A stretch of 64,000 nt of DNA from NCBI RefSeq assembly GCF_033304595.1, contig NZ_CP116341.1:1655001-1719000 (forward strand), read 5' to 3'. The notes under the pieces are model-generated. The model had not been told where the DNA came from and ran no database searches. It saw only the letters and a program-made list of their open reading frames with translations. The translations under genes and the position numbers were made by a program. Source of the DNA: Sporosarcina jeotgali. Lineage in GTDB: Bacteria > Bacillota > Bacilli > Bacillales_A > Planococcaceae. Positions within the stretch are counted from its first letter, which is position 1. Every line of letters starts with the position of its first letter. This document shows, piece after piece, positions 30,023-38,802 of this stretch.

Positions 30023-30466
30023 TTAATTTGTTTTAGGGACTACCTTAGAATTTCCACTATCTGTAATCATTTTACTAGTTGCATCTTTAAAAGTTACAGT
30101 TTCTTCGCCTTTGTACTTAGCGCTACCAGAAAATTTGTTTCCTCCAGTAGCTTTTGTGACTTTTGGTTCAGCATCAATTGTAGTAGGTTTTACGAACTTT
30201 CCGATATCATCCATATAATTACCGTCAACTAAGGTCATCAAATTAACATTTGTTGCATCCGGATTTTCCGCAAAATACATATTGGCCGCTGAAATAATTG
30301 TTTGAGCATCAGCTTTAACAGCTTTAATTCGACTATTATCAATAATTCCACCAATCGACGGCACAGCAATCGCTGCGATAATACCCAAAATCACAATAAC
30401 TGCGAGCAGCTCGACGAGTGTCAAACCTTTTTCATTCTTCAACTTTTTCTGCAAAAACTTCTTCAT
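30023..30466 (-). CDS. pilA: Major type IV pilin, PilA/ComGC-like
   Basis: A class III signal peptide with positively charged leader (MKKFLQKKLKNEKG) is cut before LTLVELLAVIVILGIIAAIA. The mature protein has Glu at +5 and an unbroken hydrophobic N-terminal helix. Position +1 is Leu where Phe or Met is more usual. The C-terminal 95 residues form a small globular domain without cysteines. ATG 30466 has an AAGGAGGAATACAA site and its own promoter (30508-30536), consistent with high pilin output compared with assembly genes. Confidence 0.9.
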   Translation of the reverse strand: MKKFLQKKLKNEKGLTLVELLAVIVILGIIAAIAVPSIGGIIDNSRIKAVKADAQTIISAANMYFAENPDATNVNLMTLVDGNYMDDIGKFVKPTTIDAEPKVTKATGGNKFSGSAKYKGEETVTFKDATSKMITDSGNSKVVPKTN

Positions 30467-30507
30467 TTGTATTCCTCCTTAGTGTACGTGCATTCTTGCT
30501 TGTTGTC

Positions 30508-30536
30508 AGTATACCAAAAGTTCTGGTTGTGTGGAA
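30508..30536 (-). promoter_or_regulatory. Internal promoter of the pilin gene
   Basis: Extended -10 TGGTATACT (TATACT at 30508-30513) with TTCCAC (30531-30536) 17 bases upstream. It lies in the 120-base gap between pilC and the pilin gene. Confidence 0.6.
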
Positions 30537-30586
30537 CTATTATTCTACTAATTTATGAAATTTTAATGGACGTTAAGTTTTATATG

Positions 30587-31798
30587 TTACAAATTATCTA
30601 TCTCATTAAACAGGCTGAACATCGGCAATAGAATTGCGAGGACAATAGTCCCGACTAATCCTGCTAATAAAACAATCATGATCGGCTCGATGAGCGCTTT
30701 CAGTCTTTCAGTGGAAGCATCGACTTCACTCTCGTAGAAATCTGCGACTTTCGCAAGCATCGCATCCAAAGAACCGGTTTGTTCTCCGATAGCGATCATG
30801 TGCGGAATTAGCGGCGGAAACGCCCAGTGCCCTTCCATCGGCTCGGTCAGTGATCCGCCCCGTTCCAACGATTCCCGCGACTTAACAAGCACTTTCTTCA
30901 CAACTTCATTTTCAATCACTTTTTCTGTCATCGATATCGATTGCAGAATCGGTACCGAACTCGAGAACAGTGAACTGAGCGTACGCGTTAACGTAGCCAG
31001 AACTGATTTTTTCACAATGTCACCAAATATCGGCAGCCTAAGTAAAATCGTATCCAGCATCATTTTTCCTGCCGGGTTATTTCGAATCAGATAAAACGCA
31101 ATCGCAATCGCCGCGGCCGTCATTACAATAATGTACCAATAAGACAGCGCAAAATCACTGGCGCTCATGACGAAGCGGGTCAGCAATGGCAATTCTCCGC
31201 CTACACTGGCGAACAAATCTACAAACATCGGCACGACAAACGTCAGTAAGAAAATGACAACTCCGACAGCTACAATCCCAACAACAACCGGATACGAAAG
31301 TGCGGACAACACTTTTTGACGCGTCTTGTATGCTTTTTCATAGTGAATTGCTAGCCGATCCAGTGCATCATCCAACGTACCTGACAGTTCACCGGCTTTA
31401 ATCATATTCACCACAAGCGGTTCGAATGCTTTCGGATGCTTTGCGAATGAGTCCGACAAAGAACCGCCTGTCCGTAAGTCTTCATTTACCTCTATCAAGA
31501 TCTTTTTAAACTGTTTTCCTTCAACTTGCAGGGCCAGTATGCGAATCGCCTCGACAATCGTTACACCCGCACGCAGCAATGTAGAAAACTGGCGCAAAAA
31601 CATAATGAAGTGCTGGCGTTTTACCGGCTTCCCGATATGAATTTCTTTCGTCAGCGTCGTTTCCGCCTGCTCCGTTAAATTTTTGACACGGATTCCTTCG
31701 CGTTTTAACTTTAACGCAGCATCTCTTTTGTTATCTGCAACTACGACACCTGAACGGACCGACTTGGCGTCTCGTCCATCATATTTAAAACGAGCCAC
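30587..31798 (-). CDS. pilC: Type IV pilus inner-membrane platform PilC
   Basis: GspF-family polytopic platform protein. Two homologous cytosolic domains (FLRQFSTLLRAGVTIVEAI near residue 70 and LTRTLSSLFSSSVPILQSI near 270) each precede TM segments. Length 403 is standard for PilC and longer than ComGB. GTG start at 31796-31798 is 10 bases after GGAGG, right after the pilT stop. It binds PilB and PilT. Confidence 0.96.
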   Translation of the reverse strand: MARFKYDGRDAKSVRSGVVVADNKRDAALKLKREGIRVKNLTEQAETTLTKEIHIGKPVKRQHFIMFLRQFSTLLRAGVTIVEAIRILALQVEGKQFKKILIEVNEDLRTGGSLSDSFAKHPKAFEPLVVNMIKAGELSGTLDDALDRLAIHYEKAYKTRQKVLSALSYPVVVGIVAVGVVIFLLTFVVPMFVDLFASVGGELPLLTRFVMSASDFALSYWYIIVMTAAAIAIAFYLIRNNPAGKMMLDTILLRLPIFGDIVKKSVLATLTRTLSSLFSSSVPILQSISMTEKVIENEVVKKVLVKSRESLERGGSLTEPMEGHWAFPPLIPHMIAIGEQTGSLDAMLAKVADFYESEVDASTERLKALIEPIMIVLLAGLVGTIVLAILLPMFSLFNEIDNL

Positions 31799-31800
31799 AA

Positions 31801-32841
31801 TTATGATTCCTCCTGCAAGTAAGGCTCAGCGGTGTCATAACTGATCACTCCGCCATCCAATAACTCTTTAACAGATGCATTCATCATGTGCATCCCCATG
31901 GCACGATTTGTTTGAATGACATTGGGAATCTGATGCACCTTTTCAGAACGGATTAAATTAGCGATTGCCGCGTTCTTAATCATCAGCTCTGTCGCCGCGC
32001 GTCTGCCTGATCGGTCTTTTGTGGGGAGCAATCGCTGAGACAACACGGCCGTCAGCACTCCTGCTAGCTGAACACGAATTTGCGCTTGCTGTCCATGCGG
32101 AAAGACATCGATAATTCGGTCAATCGTCGACGCGGCACTCCATGTATGAAGTGTAGCCAGTACGAGATGCCCTGTTTCAGCGGCAGTAATCGCAGTAGAA
32201 ATCGTCTCTAAATCTCGCATTTCCCCAACTAGAATGACATCGGGATCTTGACGCAATGCAGCACGCAATCCATCAGCGAATGAATCTGTATCAAAACCGA
32301 CTTCTCGCTGGTCGATGATGCTCGAACCATGACTATGCATATACTCAATCGGGTCTTCCAATGTCAATATATGTTTTCTAGAAGTTTGATTTAAATAATC
32401 AATCATTGACGCCAGCGTAGTAGATTTTCCTGAGCCAGTCGGTCCCGTCACGAGAATCAGCCCCTGCTTCGTTTCTGCCAGCGTCTTTAATATACCTGGC
32501 ATCTGCAAGGATTCAATCGTCGGAATATCTGTAGGAATTGTACGGAACGCCAGTGATATCACTCCGCGCTGCTGGAACGCATTCACACGAAATCGTGCAA
32601 CGTTCGGGACTTCATAGGAATAGTCAATTTGACCGTTCCCTTTAAAATCAGTGAACAATTTATCAGGAACTGTCGCTTCGGCAGCGCACATTGTAAACTG
32701 TTCGTCTAAATCATCACTTCCAAAACGCTTCAAATCGCCATTAATTCGAAATACCGGCGGAGAGCCAATGGTCATGTGAATGTCAGAAGCTTGAAGTTCA
32801 ACCGCTTTCGTCAGTAAATCATCGACCTGTTGTTTCATCAT
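31801..32841 (-). CDS. pilT: Pilus retraction ATPase PilT
   Basis: Hexameric ATPase that powers pilus retraction. ASDIHMTIGSPPVFRING at the N-terminus, Walker A GPTGSGKSTT near residue 128, ALRQDPDVILVGEMRD (Walker B, Asp and Glu boxes) and GHLVLATLHTWSA (His box) are all intact. It lacks the C4 zinc motif of PilB. ATG 32841 or the adjacent ATG 32838 follow AGGAGGGATTTC. Its presence separates this locus from the retraction-less com pseudopilus of B. subtilis. Confidence 0.95.
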   Translation of the reverse strand: MMKQQVDDLLTKAVELQASDIHMTIGSPPVFRINGDLKRFGSDDLDEQFTMCAAEATVPDKLFTDFKGNGQIDYSYEVPNVARFRVNAFQQRGVISLAFRTIPTDIPTIESLQMPGILKTLAETKQGLILVTGPTGSGKSTTLASMIDYLNQTSRKHILTLEDPIEYMHSHGSSIIDQREVGFDTDSFADGLRAALRQDPDVILVGEMRDLETISTAITAAETGHLVLATLHTWSAASTIDRIIDVFPHGQQAQIRVQLAGVLTAVLSQRLLPTKDRSGRRAATELMIKNAAIANLIRSEKVHQIPNVIQTNRAMGMHMMNASVKELLDGGVISYDTAEPYLQEES

Positions 32842-32851
32842 GAAATCCCTC

Positions 32852-34507
32852 CTATTCCGGCAGCGCAACACGGAGTACTTCTTCCGTCGTCGTCAGTCCT
32901 TGTATGACTTTATCCAGTCCATCATCGATTAAAAAGATGGTCCCGCTCTTAACCGCAGCTTCGCGCATTTTAGCAGGTGTTGCGTTACTGTTAATCAATT
33001 CTCGCATCGCATCGTCAATCAGCAGCACTTCGTGAATCGCAACGCGGCCTCGATAGCCCGTCATGTTACAAGCTGCGCATCCTGATCCTCGATTAATTTC
33101 TTCAACCGTTAATCCGCGCTTTGCAAAAATCTCCTGCTCGCGTGTTGTTGCAGGCATTTTCTTCCCGCAGTCCCGGCACACTTTTCGAATTAGCCGCTGG
33201 GCCACCACCGCGTTGAGTGATGCCGTCACCAGGAAGGGTTCCACACCCATATCGAGCAGTCGGGTGATCGATGCTACCGAATCATTTGTATGGATCGTGC
33301 TAAGAACTAAATGCCCGGTTAATGAGGCTCTTATCGCGATTTCAACCGTATCTCGATCGCGGATCTCCCCGACCATAACGATGTCAGGATCCTGGCGCAA
33401 GATCGACCGTAAACCAGTCGCAAAAGTCAGGCCAACATTTTGATTGACCTGAATTTGATTAACCCCCGAAAGCTGGTATTCAACGGGATCCTCAACAGTA
33501 ATAATGTTAACTTCTTCGCTGTTCAATTTGTTCAGCGCTGCATATAACGTGGATGATTTACCAGACCCGGTTGGCCCGGAAATCAGCACAATTCCATTCG
33601 GCCGATTAATTTCCTCTAAAAACCGGTCCAAGTTCAGCGGATTGAAGCCCAGCTTTTTCAAATCGCTTAACGAACTGCTAAGATCCAATATCCGCATCAC
33701 TATTTTCTCACCAAAGATGGTCGGTAATGTTGAAACACGCAAGTCAATGGGACGAAAATCGATCGTCGTCTTAATACGTCCATCCTGAGGCAAACGCTGT
33801 TCAGTGATATCCAGATTAGCAAGAATCTTAATCCTGGCTGTCAACATCCCCTGCATGTGTTTCGGCAGAACCCGTTCTGTTTTCAGCAACCCATCTAAAC
33901 GATAGCGGATAATAAGTTCGTTTTCTTGAGGATCCAAATGGATATCACTCGCCTTTTGAGCAACTGCCGAAACCATGAGCTGGTTTACGAGACGTACAAC
34001 GGGAGAATCGAGATCTGTCAGTTCTTCCTGCTGTTTTGTTTCTTCAGGTTGATCAATAAAAATATCTTCGAACGATTCGTCCTCATAATACTTTGAAATT
34101 GTCCGTAAAATATCGTCTTTTGAAGCGATCGCCGTTTCAATATGGAAACCTGTCGACAAACGTAAATCCTCAATTGTTAAATAATCCATTGGATCGCTCA
34201 TCGCGACAAACAGCCTGTCGCCATCCGCCTTCAATGGAACGAGCAAGTTACGCTTCGCAAAATCCTTGTGAACGATATTAAACAATTTCGGATCGAACGG
34301 ATACCGGAATAAATTGATATGAGGAATCCCGAGCTGGAATTCCAACACTTCAATCAATTGCTGTTCAGTAATATATCCACGCCCAAGCAATGCATCGCCG
34401 AGACGCTGATCTTTAGGCTTTTCCGCTAAGGCCATTTCAAGCTGAACATCTGTAATGAGTCCAGACTCAACTAGCAAATCCCCTAACCGTTTTCGTGGTG
34501 CCGCCAT
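32852..34507 (-). CDS. pilB: Pilus extension ATPase PilB with MshEN c-di-GMP-binding domain
   Basis: Assembly motor of 551 residues. Residues 7-56 contain two tandem copies of the MshEN motif: RLGDLLVESGLITDVQLEMA and, 4 residues after the first, RLGDALLGRGYITEQQLIEV. In PilB/MshE proteins this domain binds cyclic di-GMP. The core follows: SDIHLDP, Walker A GPTGSGKSSTL near 318, ILRQDPDIVMVGEIRD and GHLVLSTIHTND, and a C4 zinc site (CRDCG and CAACNMTGYRGR). ATG 34507 has GGAGG 8 bases before. The last residue of the first motif is Lys instead of Gln. Confidence 0.95.
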   Translation of the reverse strand: MAAPRKRLGDLLVESGLITDVQLEMALAEKPKDQRLGDALLGRGYITEQQLIEVLEFQLGIPHINLFRYPFDPKLFNIVHKDFAKRNLLVPLKADGDRLFVAMSDPMDYLTIEDLRLSTGFHIETAIASKDDILRTISKYYEDESFEDIFIDQPEETKQQEELTDLDSPVVRLVNQLMVSAVAQKASDIHLDPQENELIIRYRLDGLLKTERVLPKHMQGMLTARIKILANLDITEQRLPQDGRIKTTIDFRPIDLRVSTLPTIFGEKIVMRILDLSSSLSDLKKLGFNPLNLDRFLEEINRPNGIVLISGPTGSGKSSTLYAALNKLNSEEVNIITVEDPVEYQLSGVNQIQVNQNVGLTFATGLRSILRQDPDIVMVGEIRDRDTVEIAIRASLTGHLVLSTIHTNDSVASITRLLDMGVEPFLVTASLNAVVAQRLIRKVCRDCGKKMPATTREQEIFAKRGLTVEEINRGSGCAACNMTGYRGRVAIHEVLLIDDAMRELINSNATPAKMREAAVKSGTIFLIDDGLDKVIQGLTTTEEVLRVALPE

Positions 34508-34532
34508 TGAAAAACCTCCTCCAAACCAGGTG

Positions 34533-35957
34533 TTACTTAATCAAATTACCGCCTTTATCATACAAGTAGTCGTCATCACCAGGCATCGGTGTTTTATTCC
34601 CATTTTCTTTCCCTAAAGAATTATTTGGGTTGTTAGATGAGTCGTTGCTTCCAGAAGGTTTGTTTTCATTTGAAGAACTTTCATCAGAATTCGACTGATT
34701 ACTCGGATCTTTTCCTGTGTTTGCCTCGCCATTGCTTGGATTGGTATTAGTATCATTCACGTTCCCGTCTGTTCCAGACGAATTTGTCCCTGGTGTATTT
34801 TCAGCTGGTACATCTGCTTCAATCAAAGGACGCTGTTCAACGCGGGAAACTGGCGGATAAAAGTCTTCAGATACGGGTTCATTCGTAAGTAACGAGCCAT
34901 CTTCTGAGATTCTGCGCTGAACAATAATTTCGAAGCCCTCTTTGCCAGGAACTGCGTTTAAGACTTGTCCTTGCGATAGATTTTCACTATATTGAACGAC
35001 AGTTTTAGGTTCAAATCGATTTGATTCAGCCACATAGGGTGTGTACTCGTATCGCAGCGGCATTCCTTCTATTGTAATAGCAAGCGCTTCACTGTCCCAT
35101 TTCGCACGGACTGTATAAGAAGTATAATTAGGATTCGTCATAACATAATCTAACCCTATCTGTGCGTTAATGGCAGCTTCAAATCCAGGTTCTACTCCTT
35201 GCGTCAGTTCACGCCGAATTGTTCGATCTTCAATCCAAAAGTTCGTTTGTAACGAAGCTTGATATAACGTAGACGCGAGAATCGTCAGTTCATCTTCGTC
35301 CAATAGACCCGCTTGAGTATTCTCAATAAATTCAAGTAATGAAAATGGTGTTTTTGCTTCAATTTCGAATCCATCCAGCTCATCTATCAAATCGAGCATC
35401 GGTGCAGTCAAACCATCAACAGATGTCGTTGCAGATGCGATTTCGGTAAGGGTCTGAGTGGATTCCAGGTAATCTGTCAAAATGATAGATTGCGGCATGA
35501 TTCCTGATTCCAGCTTCTCACTGATCCCCCTTGCAATCGATTGAATTTCTGTATCGCTGAAAGAGAGCATCGGCAATTGCTGGTGCAGCAATGTTCGAAG
35601 TCCATCTTGAGAAATTGTTGAAATAAGAGCGTTTTCCTCTTCAGACTGTGCTTGTTCAATGGTAGCAGAAGGGTTGTAATCTACTATTTCCGACGGCAAA
35701 GGAATGATCGCATCCTGGTAAAGTAAATCCGCCTGCAACTGATCCTGCATTCCTAACAATTCTGAAGTTAGCTTAACTTCAGCTTCCTTGTCAGTCTGTT
35801 TCGATAAATTAAAAGGCCCTGCATAGGTATGTTCCCCGAAGCGTTTACCGAAAAACAAGTTCTCTGCAGCAAATGATCCTGCGGACGCAATTCCAAAAAA
35901 TAATAATGAAGCGCCCAAGATGCTTAAAAAATATGCTAGTATCGTTCGATTACCCAT
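34533..35957 (-). CDS. VanW-like/G5-domain extracellular protein in the pilus operon
   Basis: A 474-residue protein with an N-terminal TM or uncleaved signal (residues 8-28). The middle contains a VanW-like segment (GVEPGFEAAINAQIGLDYVM and following strands) and a G5-like domain (VVQYSENLSQGQVLNAV to VSRVEQRP). The last 90 residues are a low-complexity Ser/Asn/Gly/Pro tail ending DDDYLYDKGGNLIK. VanW and G5 domains are cell-surface modules often tied to peptidoglycan or sugar binding. Position between minor pilins and pilB suggests a role in passing the pilus through the wall, or as a surface component. No catalytic motif identified. Confidence 0.65.
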   Translation of the reverse strand: MGNRTILAYFLSILGASLLFFGIASAGSFAAENLFFGKRFGEHTYAGPFNLSKQTDKEAEVKLTSELLGMQDQLQADLLYQDAIIPLPSEIVDYNPSATIEQAQSEEENALISTISQDGLRTLLHQQLPMLSFSDTEIQSIARGISEKLESGIMPQSIILTDYLESTQTLTEIASATTSVDGLTAPMLDLIDELDGFEIEAKTPFSLLEFIENTQAGLLDEDELTILASTLYQASLQTNFWIEDRTIRRELTQGVEPGFEAAINAQIGLDYVMTNPNYTSYTVRAKWDSEALAITIEGMPLRYEYTPYVAESNRFEPKTVVQYSENLSQGQVLNAVPGKEGFEIIVQRRISEDGSLLTNEPVSEDFYPPVSRVEQRPLIEADVPAENTPGTNSSGTDGNVNDTNTNPSNGEANTGKDPSNQSNSDESSSNENKPSGSNDSSNNPNNSLGKENGNKTPMPGDDDYLYDKGGNLIK

Positions 35958-36001
35958 GTTCTGGACGCCTCCTTTTCAATACTCTTCGTAGAATCATATC
36001 A

Positions 36002-36238
36002 TTACGCTTCTTGCCGCTTTGCTAGCAATACGGCTGTTGCAAAGGACAGTCCCAGTATGACGAGCAGGGCGTGCCAGAGTGACATCATCTGGTATGCTAA
36101 TGCAGCCAGAGTTGCTATTACAGTGCTTATAAATAAGTATAGCGTTAAATTTGATGTCGTTTTTTTGATTTTGAAAACAACGAAAACGATACCTGCAATC
36201 ACAGCAATTGTTAAGGATGTATATATCAGTGAAGCCAT
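36002..36238 (-). CDS. Small membrane protein of the pilus operon
   Basis: A 78-residue protein made of three hydrophobic segments (about residues 5-22, 31-48 and 52-70) with a short basic end (LLAKRQEA). I do not recognise a family. It starts 4 bases after the stop of the PilX-like gene; the GGGAG site lies right against the ATG, so expression may depend on coupling or a slightly different start. Its codon pattern and tight packing support a real gene. A role in pilus assembly is inferred only from location. Confidence 0.6.
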   Translation of the reverse strand: MASLIYTSLTIAVIAGIVFVVFKIKKTTSNLTLYLFISTVIATLAALAYQMMSLWHALLVILGLSFATAVLLAKRQEA

Positions 36239-36242
36239 CTCC

Positions 36243-37784
36243 CTACTTTTCTATGATTTTATCTACTTTTATCGTATCAGAAATAATGGGCTTATATACA
36301 GGAAACTTAGGATCTTCTGGTGGATAAAATTCACCGGGATTGATATCGAACTCACCATTCTCCACTCTAGTTCCACCGCTCATAATTAAGGATTTACCGA
36401 GCACTGTCCCCTTTACCGTACCTCCACCTGATAATAAGATGTCTGCATTGGGTGCATTTAGCAGTGTATATTTAGCACTGCCTCCACCACTGATTTCTAC
36501 CTTCTTACCACCTGTCAAGATGTTCCCTTGAAAACCCCCACCGCCTGAAATTTGGATATTTGTATTTTTCGCATATAAGGAACCATAGATTTTTTGGGCT
36601 CCTGACAAGCTTAATTCATTAGGTTTGATGCTTTCATTATCCAAAAAAATCTTTAAACGCTTAGAGTCCTGGGAAGTATTAACGACACTTCCAGATCCCA
36701 TTGAAACTTTGCTCTTCACCATAAAAGTCAGATTACCAGTACCAATAATTTTGATTTTACCGTTGGCTACATTCAGATGATCTACTACTATTGTTCTATC
36801 GTTACTTCCGACATTTATTTCAAGAGTATTGTTCTCATCCACTTTTATCTCATTAAATTGATGATCCTTGTCTAACTCTAATCGATATCCGTCTGAAATA
36901 TAGTTATCTATATAAAGACTTCCATTTTTGATTACTTCCTTTTTATTGCTCCCCTTGTAAATCACTTGGTTATTCATAAAAGACAACGGAGGATAAACAG
37001 GAAATTCCGGAAGACTGAATGTAACTTTATCATTCAATCCAAGCGGCTGATCAATATCCATCCATGAAGGCTTATCTAATGATTTATTTTCGTAACCAAC
37101 CGGTACATATACTGAACCTTTAATGCTTATACCGCCAGATAAAGTTACCGAATTTGCAGCTGCTCTATTAGTTCCCACATTCCCCCAAATTTCAGCTCCC
37201 CCACTTAAATTGATAGTTCCATCTACAAAGACGGCAGTTTTTTCCGGATAGTTGAAACTTGGCGGTTTTACGGGCAGCAAGGGTTCACTTTCACCACCAG
37301 ATTCTCCTCCTTCATTTATGTACGCGTACTTTATGGTTACATACTGGGTTAACGAACGTTTTTTAGTACCTATTTTACCGATGGAAGTTACTAGTATTTT
37401 ATCAGAGACTTCCTTTTTATTCGTCGTTAGAGACACTGTCGGTGTAGAAGTTCCGTGCTTTTCAAAATCATACGGATATACAGGCGAGTCACTGACTGCA
37501 TTTTTTACTGCCCGCAGATAGTTACCTTTCTGCACTTCCACAGATAACTTTTCCGTAGGTGCATAGTTAAGTATTTCTCTTTTCGCAATTCGTTCTATAT
37601 CTTTAACAGTATAGTTCAAACCCGCCTCTGCTATATAAAAAGCTGATTTGTCATTTACTTCTTGTTTACTTAACGTATGCTGTTTAACAGTTAATCCTAG
37701 AATTGAAAGTGTTAGAACGGATAATACAAGAAGGACCATTAGGACTATGAGCAATGAATATCCACTCTCTGAAAGCTTTCTCAC
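36243..37784 (-). CDS. PilX-like minor pilin with repetitive beta-rich C-terminal domain
   Basis: A prepilin leader MRKLSESG precedes YSLLIVLMVLLVLSVLTLSI, so mature +5 is Ile instead of Glu, as in tip pseudopilins of the GspK/PilX type. AEAGLNYTVKDIERIA follows as in PilX N-terminal domains. Residues 185-500 carry repeated SGG turns (LSGGAEIWGNV, LSGGISIKGSV, ISGGGGFQGNI, ISGGGSAKYT, LSGGGTVKGTV) that resemble a bactofilin-like or beta-helical fold. GTG start overlaps the pilW stop (GTGA). Large size and repeats suggest a pilus-tip adhesin. Confidence 0.75.
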   Translation of the reverse strand: MRKLSESGYSLLIVLMVLLVLSVLTLSILGLTVKQHTLSKQEVNDKSAFYIAEAGLNYTVKDIERIAKREILNYAPTEKLSVEVQKGNYLRAVKNAVSDSPVYPYDFEKHGTSTPTVSLTTNKKEVSDKILVTSIGKIGTKKRSLTQYVTIKYAYINEGGESGGESEPLLPVKPPSFNYPEKTAVFVDGTINLSGGAEIWGNVGTNRAAANSVTLSGGISIKGSVYVPVGYENKSLDKPSWMDIDQPLGLNDKVTFSLPEFPVYPPLSFMNNQVIYKGSNKKEVIKNGSLYIDNYISDGYRLELDKDHQFNEIKVDENNTLEINVGSNDRTIVVDHLNVANGKIKIIGTGNLTFMVKSKVSMGSGSVVNTSQDSKRLKIFLDNESIKPNELSLSGAQKIYGSLYAKNTNIQISGGGGFQGNILTGGKKVEISGGGSAKYTLLNAPNADILLSGGGTVKGTVLGKSLIMSGGTRVENGEFDINPGEFYPPEDPKFPVYKPIISDTIKVDKIIEK

Positions 37785-38230
37785 CTGCTGTCACCTTCCC
37801 GCAAAAATATTGAGGTTACAATCTCTTTCTCGGATCGGTCAGAGCCGTTAGTTATTATCGAGATATTAAGCGTGTCCCTGGAATTATTGAATTCCAATTT
37901 AAAGTCTTGAATGTTGTCAGCCAATATCGAGCTGTTTTTCATCAAGCCCATGTTGCTAAGTATGTAGACGTTTTTCCCAATTATTAACTCTGATTTTTGA
38001 GGATCTATTTTAATTTTATTATTATCATCTATTCTTCTAATCTCCCTTGTAATATCTTTAATAACAAACTGAAGACTTACTTCATTTGAGAACTGCTCAT
38101 TCTGAGTATTATATTCTCTTTCCCCAAATAGTTGGGTCGATATTATTAGTAAGAATATCATTGATAACAGTACTAAAGCAGCTAGGACTTCAACCAATGA
38201 CACCCCTCTAGAATTCATGTGTTTATTCAT
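37781..38230 (-). CDS. PilW-like minor pilin
   Basis: Prepilin-type protein of about 149 residues. Leader MNKHMNSRG is followed by VSLVEVLAALVLLSMIFLLI with Glu at mature +5. The remaining domain is short and beta-rich (VIKDITREIRRIDDNN, a feature of PilW/PulJ N-domains). ATG 38228-38230 with GGAGAA 6 bases before is preferred to the frame start at 38260. It overlaps the pilV-like gene upstream by 8 bases and the PilX-like gene downstream by 4. Confidence 0.8.
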   Translation of the reverse strand: MNKHMNSRGVSLVEVLAALVLLSMIFLLIISTQLFGEREYNTQNEQFSNEVSLQFVIKDITREIRRIDDNNKIKIDPQKSELIIGKNVYILSNMGLMKNSSILADNIQDFKLEFNNSRDTLNISIITNGSDRSEKEIVTSIFLREGDSR

Positions 38231-38669
38231 GACTAGTTCTCCAATATAGTAATGATTCAATAATAGAATTTGGTTTATCAGTTCCAGAAGAATAATTATT
38301 TATTATCACTCTCGTTACTCTATACCCATCTATTTTGTCTTGTTCTTCAAAGATGACTTCTATAAATCCTTTAGAAGTCGATTTATTATACTTTAAATTG
38401 GTTACTTTCTTAAATCCCTGGCCATTTAGCAAGATGCTATCTACACTTTCTAATGAACTTCCTTTTTGAGAATATGCTACAAATAACTCCATCAAGTCTT
38501 CAGCATAATTAGTATTATCATTTAGATCGTCAGTCTTTTTATTATAGAGAGCTGATTGACTAAAAATAGATAAGAAAGAAACTATAACTATGCCTAATAT
38601 CACAAGGGAGGCTAGAATTTCGATAAGAGTCAGCCCGGACTCGTGACTGACATTCTTTTTATTCAACAT
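38223..38669 (-). CDS. PilV-like minor pilin
   Basis: Prepilin-type protein of about 148 residues. Leader MLNKKNVSHESG is cut before LTLIEILASLVILGIVIVSF, with Glu at +5. The frame is open to 38732, but GAGGTGGGCGA before ATG 38667-38669 marks the start. It is the first gene of the pilus operon, behind a SigA-type promoter. Low G+C compared with the housekeeping genes around is noticeable here and through the next few genes. Confidence 0.8.
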   Translation of the reverse strand: MLNKKNVSHESGLTLIEILASLVILGIVIVSFLSIFSQSALYNKKTDDLNDNTNYAEDLMELFVAYSQKGSSLESVDSILLNGQGFKKVTNLKYNKSTSKGFIEVIFEEQDKIDGYRVTRVIINNYSSGTDKPNSIIESLLYWRTSHE

Positions 38670-38703
38670 TCGCCCACCTCTTTCGTTCCTTTTTCCTATC
38701 TCT

Positions 38704-38732
38704 AGCATAACGGAGGGAACCTTTGAGTTCAA
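38704..38732 (-). promoter_or_regulatory. SigA-type promoter of the pilus operon
   Basis: Minus strand TTGAAC (38727-38732), 17-base spacer, TATGCT (38704-38709), about 35 bases before the first minor pilin. Confidence 0.65.
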
Positions 38733-38756
38733 TAGAATTATACGTGTAAATGTTAC

Positions 38757-38782
38757 AAAAAAAGACTGCCATGGCAGTCTTT
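38757..38782 (-). terminator. Terminator after the diguanylate cyclase pair
   Basis: Perfect 10-bp stem (AAAGACTGCC 38761-38770 with GGCAGTCTTT 38773-38782), 2-base loop, followed by a T run at 38757-38763. It isolates the cyclase genes from the pilus operon promoter. Confidence 0.85.
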
Positions 38783-38802
38783 TGTGTCCAAATAAATTTC
38801 CA

